The translations under genes and the position numbers were made by a program. A DNA stretch of 64,000 nucleotides from Chelonoidis abingdonii (taxonomy: Eukaryota > Chordata > Testudines > Testudinidae): the NCBI RefSeq assembly GCF_003597395.2, contig NC_133778.1:27343748-27407747 (forward strand). The letters are read 5' to 3'. Each line of letters opens with the position of its first letter. The first letter of the stretch is position 1. The notes beneath the pieces are model-generated. The model saw nothing but the letters and a program-made list of their open reading frames with translations. It had not been told where the DNA came from and did not search any database. Below are positions 58,463 to 64,000 of this stretch, piece after piece.

Positions 58463-59329
58463 CATCGGAGCTTAAAAGCAACAGCAAGCTGCTATAAATG
58501 GGGAGGTTTGTCAAGTCAGGATACAAATAAGTCAGAATTCTTCTGTAATTTTTCACTTCAAGCCTGAGGTATAGCTTTTATTGTGTAAATTCTATGTGTA
58601 ATTGCAGTCATCCAGAGGGACTCAGAGGAAAAGTAGGGACAGTTCATTCTTATCTCACACTGTTTTGTTTGTTTATTGCAGCACTCTAACATAGCATGAT
58701 ACAATATAACTGCAGCACCTGGACAGAAGATCAGGGCTCCCATCCACATAGTACACAGCAATCTGCACCTAAATACTACTGCAAGATCTCTGGATTCTGA
58801 TGTATTGGCGTGGCAGACAGGAAATTCTACAAAACGTATCTCAGACTCAGCAAGAACATACTGCTTCAGCATGCACTGAAACTCAGTTTCTAGTATCATT
58901 CTTCACAGCCATGAGGATTAGACACAATTAAATAGCAATAAAATTATATTATGGCACTTAATTATCCATCAAGTGGTGGATTCCACAGCAAATTTAATGA
59001 ATGCATAATCACAGAATATACATACTCCAGGTAGTGGGTGTCACCTTTATATTCAAGAACCATTTAAGAACAATAAAAATACTATATATAAATATCAGTA
59101 TTCGTGTCAAAAAAGAAAGGCAAAAGATTTCAGGCCAAGATTTTAGAGTGATCAGGGATTTTCGGTGCTCCACCTTAACAATGAAATGGGCCTAATTTTA
59201 AAAAGTGCTGAACACACACCATCCAAAAACAAGCATCACTGGTTGAATACTGAAAAGCTGGTGCAACCAAAATCAGTCACTTTTTAATATCTTTCCATCT
59301 ATAATACTTATATGCTTCCCTCCCCCCCA

Positions 59330-59560
59330 TCCATCACTGCTGTATTGGAGTGCCTTGCAACCTTTAATGCATTTATCCTATGAGATAAGGAAATACTATT
59401 ATCTCCATTTTATAGATGGGAACTGAGGCACAGAGAAAATAAGTGACTTGCCCAGGGTCACATGGAAAGTCTGTGGTGGAGCAGGGAATTAACCTTCGTC
59501 TCCCCATCCTAGGATAGTACCCTAATCATTAGATCACCCTTCCTCTCTGGCCTTATACGT
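59330..59560 (-). repeat. MIR (CORE-SINE) copy
   Basis: On the plus strand, TTATCTCCATTTTATAGATG, CTGAGGCACAGAGA, AAGTGACTTGCCCAGGGTCA and GGAATTAACCTTCGTCTCC are the reverse complement of the amniote MIR consensus as I recall it. The tRNA-like head lies at the right edge (CCTAATCATTAGATCACC). Confidence 0.85.
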
Positions 59561-60082
59561 TGGTCTTTATGCCCAGGCTGATACTGTCCTTAATTGTGCT
59601 CTTGTGCCAGATTTAGATTTTTTTTAATCAATGAGGTTTTTTGATCTATACAGAGACATCCAAAACAAGTCAATGCTTTCCCCCATATTAAAAGAATTAA
59701 ATGTTTACTATTTGGCAAAAAACAAGTTCACACTTAAGCAGAAATCTTGAATGTCAAGTTTCACCACGGACCATATTTGTATGGTCTAGTTGTAAATCTG
59801 TGATAAAGGCTGGCAGCATCTTTCGCCCCATTTAAACAGAGTTGCACAAATGACACTGTCTAGATAAACAGGAAGTTTCACTGTGTATCTTCTAGAGACT
59901 CCTGTAGTATATCTTTGCAATGCTTGTTGCCTACAGAATAAATCAGTAGAAACCACAGTTGACAATTCATTATACAACTACAGCTGCCCTGAGATGTAAC
60001 ACTTCACTAATTGTGCGTAAGACTTACTATTTCTAAATAAACCCCATACTTCATCTGTTTTAGAGCTGATCAGATTACTTAC

Positions 60083-60181
60083 AAACAGAATATTTTTCCG
60101 GTCAGAAAATACCAATTCATCAAAAAAATCAGTGTTCTGCAGGAAGGTGTTGATTTCAACAGGCTTATCTAAACAGGACAT
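60083..60181 (-). other. Candidate unannotated MYO1B exon (alternative first or cassette)
   Basis: On the minus strand the frame begins MSCLDKPVEINTFLQ (ATG at 60181) and ends DRKNILF at 60083, followed by a consensus donor GTAAGT. An internal acceptor CCTTCCTGCAG would give a 54-bp exon starting NTDFFDEL (60136-60083). Both versions end in phase 0, matching the phase-0 entry of the exon at 56478, so splicing would give ...ILF-TYIGSVV. The hydrophobic spacing (F-F-x-x-L ... I-L-F) loosely resembles the F-I-N-N-L ... E-I-Y of the normal myosin-Ib exon, without a gap, but identity is low. It may be chance. Confidence 0.3.
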
Positions 60182-61734
60182 TACCACACAGCAAGCCAGA
60201 GTGTGAACCTACAGTGCACCAGTCTGACGTGAAGTAATGTCCCATATGGACGCTGCTACAGCATCCGGAAAGTTCCAGAGCAGTAACATCCCACGTAGAT
60301 AAGCCGACTGAAACTTAGGACCAACATGCCTGGTTTACTGCCAGGTCACCCACCTTCCTCCCCAGTTCCTAGGCAGTGTACCTAGCAAGCTACCAGGGAA
60401 CATAGGCACACTGGGTGCCTGGTTTCATGGCAGTTCTCCTTGGAAGGCAGGAAGCAGATCAAAAAAATTCTATTCTCCTAAAACACAATCTTTTCAATCT
60501 TTCCCTCCCGCAAACGAAGTTTCACTTTTTTTTTTTAAAAAGCCCTTTTTCCCGATTCAGGATGTTGGCGGGGTGGGGGGGAGACACAAGATTTTGACAT
60601 TTTTCACAGGAGGGAAAAACTTTTTTCTGGTCATCTCTAATCTGTTTGTGTTGCAACAGAACGCAAACAGTAATCTTCCACCGTATCTGCCCTAACCCCT
60701 GCTTACAAAGAAGTTGGGAAGCCCATCTATCGGTAAGTATATGGACCCTTGCTGAGAGTAAACGAAGTGATCCACAAGAGTAACAGACTCTGCGCAAGTA
60801 GTTCTGTAATCTTTATACACACACTCCCGGCGTAAGATTCTTCATTGCAGAATTATTTAAAGTTTCCTCCCTTGTCTCAAAGAATTATAGAAGGTTGCTA
60901 ATATCAACAGAGCTCACTGCAAAACCATTGCCAAAAGGCACTAAAGAGAGGTAGCAAGTCCTGAAGGAATTCAGCTGGATATACACTGTATTATCAACAA
61001 GGGTCCTCAAGAAACTGAGGACGGAGCCCTTAAAACTATTTCACCACTGTAATACTATGCACTTTAGCTTGAAAAACTTTAGAATGCCAAGGTGATGAAG
61101 GACAGGTAGAAGAAAGAAACCTTTGATTTTTTTAGTTTTGAAAACAGATATTTAAAGAACATTTATTTAGAACCAGCCTTGTATAGTTAAGCATTGCTTA
61201 AATCATGCATTTTGGGAATACAAGTCAGCTGTTCATTGTCACACATGTACAAAACCAGACAATATAATCCTAAAATAACCAATATTTCAAAAGGTCAAGC
61301 AACTATATACAAACAAGTACATACACATTATGCCTATTTTAAAAACTAAGCATGCCAAGAAATCATTGCTTTGACTAAAAGTGGCTTAGATGAGCTAAAA
61401 AGTTTCCTCCCTCCCTCTCCCCCAACCAAATGAATACCAGCACAGCAAGCAAGATACTTAATAGTTATTTGCTAGTGGTGGTTGATCCGATTCCCCATAA
61501 CCAGGATGACCACCACATAAAATCTTCATTCCCTCCAGAATTCTACTATTAGCCCCCCCAAAAAAGAAAAAGTTTAATTCCTTGAGCATGCAATGAGTGT
61601 AGTAACATTCCAGTAATGGTACTGCATTCCTGGAGTAGTGGGAGAAAATACAGTGGCAAGCAGAATATTAAAAATACTCTTCATTTCCCCTGTGTTCTTA
61701 TATTAAGTTGAAAGCCAAGGGATTTGTCTCATGA

Positions 61735-61985
61735 TTAAACCACTGAATCCTGTCAAGAGATCTGGATTTCATTCTTGGCTTTGCCACAGACTTCTTCTGT
61801 GAGCTTGGACAAAGCCTTAGATTCTCTTGTACCTTGGTTTCACCGTCTACAGTTAACTAAATCCTCCTATTTGTTACACCCATTTGTTGCATCCAGTCTT
61901 AAAACATAATAGGAAACAGTTTACCATTTGTGTTCCATAGCACCTAGTACAATCGGGCTTTGATCCAACTTGAACTTCCGAGTTG
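61735..61985 (+). repeat. MIR (CORE-SINE) copy, more diverged
   Basis: CTGGATTTCATTCTTGGCTT, GCCACAGACTTCTTCTGTGA, GCTTGGACAAAGCC and CCTTGGTTTCACCGTCTAC follow the MIR core in plus orientation. The right part with CCATAGCACCTAGTACAATC agrees with the MIR 3' region. Confidence 0.75.
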
Positions 61986-64000
61986 CTATGAAATAAAATC
62001 AATCATGCAGAGCAGCAGCATTATAATACACCAGCATTTCACCTCCGGCAACTGGAATTCAAATTCTGACCAGGTCATATACTAATATATGTGGTGCTCT
62101 TATCTTAGTTCACCAGTATCCACATCAGCCAAGCCACTACACAATGCTGACAATTCATTTCTATTGATTTGAGAAGTTAAGATTCGAAGTAGGAAGAATT
62201 TTGCCGTTCATAACAGGATTGGCAAAGTTACGTAAGGAAATAATGCAACTAATATGTCTGTTTAAAAACCAGTATTGGGAAGTCTCATTTTCAAAGACAC
62301 TAAATTCCTTTTTTTTATTTTTCTAGGAATGATAGGGAGGACAAAAAGTTATGTCAGCTAGGGTAGGGGAGTATAACAGCATGAAATAATTCCATAATTA
62401 AGTCACTGACGTCACTTTTGACATAAGCACAATGCAATGCCAGATCATCATAGCACAATTCTATTATGGTCATCTGCAACTCTGTAGTAAAACATCTTTT
62501 CCTTTTATCCTCCAGTTGCATGGAAGATGGCACAGGATAACAGCAGCTCTGGTCCATTCAGTATGGGCAGCTCAACCCACCAGATATCAGGAACTGTGAT
62601 TTGCCTTGATGACAAGAATTAAGGTCATATCTACATAGCCAACAGAAGAAAAAAGAGATAGCAGCTTTATCTGGTTTGTCAACCTTTGACAAGCACGGGA
62701 GGTTGTGGGGTTGGATGGAAATGGAAAATTTGGGTTTGTAAATGAGATGTCGGAGGAGGCAGTTGTCGTTTCACTATGCAGCTGAAGAAATATGTGACGT
62801 TGGACATTCTACTAAAACACTACTCCCTTCATGATGATTAAAATGCTCTGACCGAAGTCACTAATCTGCTGACTGTACTGCAGCCCAAGGCAAAATACAG
62901 AACACAAAGTGTGTGTGTTGCCACTGGCTAACTAAATATTGGATAAAAGTATACCTGCCTGCTTTTAAGTATACTACCATACATGTTTAAGACAGCTGGC
63001 CATGCTGCGCATAGAACTTGAGGAAAGACAGTCAGTCATCTTAGACAAAGGAATGGAATTGTTGGGCAAAAAGCATCAGAAGTTTAAGCAGCATTATCTC
63101 CTACTCAAAATATCACAGTCCAAAGGGCAGTGTAAAAACAAAATCAAACATGCACCACAACCCCCTTACTACCACCATGAGGGATGATTTAAATACCTAG
63201 ATAAACAGGAATCACCCAAGCAATACAAAATGAAGGGGAGTGTAGAGATTCAGTATGTGGCTATGCACAGTTTGGGAAGAGTTACAGCATGCCCTACCTT
63301 TGGGAAATCAATGAAAACTAGTCATTTAGGGCTCAACCCTGTGAGCTAAGCACCCTCACCTCCTATTACTGAAGCCAAGGAGAGTTATGGGTGATCTGCA
63401 CCTAGCAGGACTGAAACCTTACTCATTTTGCCACCTGTTGTAGATTAAGCACTGGAATGAGAGTAAAGTGTTGTCCTTAGACAAGATGAAACAAGCTCTG
63501 ATTTCACACATTTTCTCAAGAGCACAAAACGCTCTCTCTGCTGTAACATTTCTACTAACCTCAGGACTGTCCCGACAGACTCTAATGCCAGTATTGACAA
63601 ACTAGATCAAGTGAATTATCTGGATTGGCTTCAACAATACACAGCTGAAGATATTTTTAAATTATATATTTTATAGATATAAATATAGCATTATGCACTG
63701 CACTCACAATTAAAAGTGAGCATGCAGTACAAGTGGCAAGGCAGTCAAGCCAAAGAAGAGTCAAGCAATGCAAAAGAAAACACCATCTAAACACATCTGA
63801 CAATAAAAGTCTGATAACTTTTTTAAAAATAAAGAATTGTTTTCATAAAACAGTAAATGCAGATTCGATATAGTCTTTTCCAAGAAACTTCTTCACTCAA
63901 TATGAGCAAGCAACAATGGATGGAAAACTTTAAACGGAAACATTAAAAGTGTGTTTTGGCCAGAATGTTTGTCATTAGTTACGTAGAAATAGAATGTAAA

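Larger units (their letters stand above)
56479..64000 (-). other. MYO1B: MYO1B intron upstream of the first visible exon (partial)
   Basis: The window ends before the preceding conserved N-terminal exon is reached. The region holds a hAT-like element (57509-58059), a MITE (58143-58462), two MIR copies (59330-59560 and 61735-61985) and an exon-like open frame (60083-60181). 56479-57500, 58470-59320, 60200-61730 and 61990-64000 show nothing I can name. Confidence 0.8.

Noticed and set aside
61735..61985. Possible exon because of phrases conserved with mammals
   Set aside because: The conserved phrases are those of the MIR repeat.

Overview
This window is vertebrate nuclear DNA, most likely from a hidden-necked (cryptodiran) turtle. 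The pointers are a tRNA-headed SINE of the turtle Cry type at 45564-45765 and 14341-14503, several CR1 LINE subfamilies, abundant hAT- and Harbinger-like non-autonomous DNA transposons with terminal motifs I associate with turtle genomes, decayed Penelope-like retroelements and two ancient MIR copies. The species call is an inference from repeat content; no search was run. The window appears to lie inside one gene on the minus strand, MYO1B (myosin-Ib). Five coding exons are visible (56363-56478, 20832-20926, 14578-14682, 11943-11989, 6916-6979). Together they hold 427 coding bases, about 0.7% of the window, and encode roughly residues 46-188 of the motor domain, including the P-loop GESGAGKT and switch I NDNSSRFG. 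All splice sites are GT/AG and all phases join in frame. The coding start, the first exons and everything after switch I lie outside the window. Layout: 1-6915 is the intron after the last visible exon (GC-rich transposon end, CR1 ORF1/ORF2 fossil, a 1.06-kb DNA transposon). 6980-11942, 11990-14577 and 14683-20831 are small to medium introns with scattered MITEs, SINEs and one Penelope-like end. 20927-56362 is a 35.4-kb intron packed with mobile DNA: a CR1, an inverted-dimer Penelope-like insertion, an endogenous-retrovirus solo LTR (32150-33550), a Penelope-like copy keeping a GIY-YIG endonuclease fossil (36442-37611), and a complete but dead Ty3/Gypsy provirus (46290-52971) with both LTRs and a 5-bp target duplication, itself broken by at least two CR1 copies and a MITE. 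56479-64000 is intron upstream of the first visible exon, with a 551-bp hAT copy and two MIR copies. The most interesting material is (a) a family of Penelope-like insertions in four different states, several with exact target duplications and two arranged as inverted dimers, whose ends carry a hammerhead-ribozyme-like core; and (b) two exon-like stretches on the MYO1B strand with good splice signals but no recognised identity (19018-19122 and 60083-60181). No second host protein gene, tRNA gene, rRNA or CRISPR array was found.
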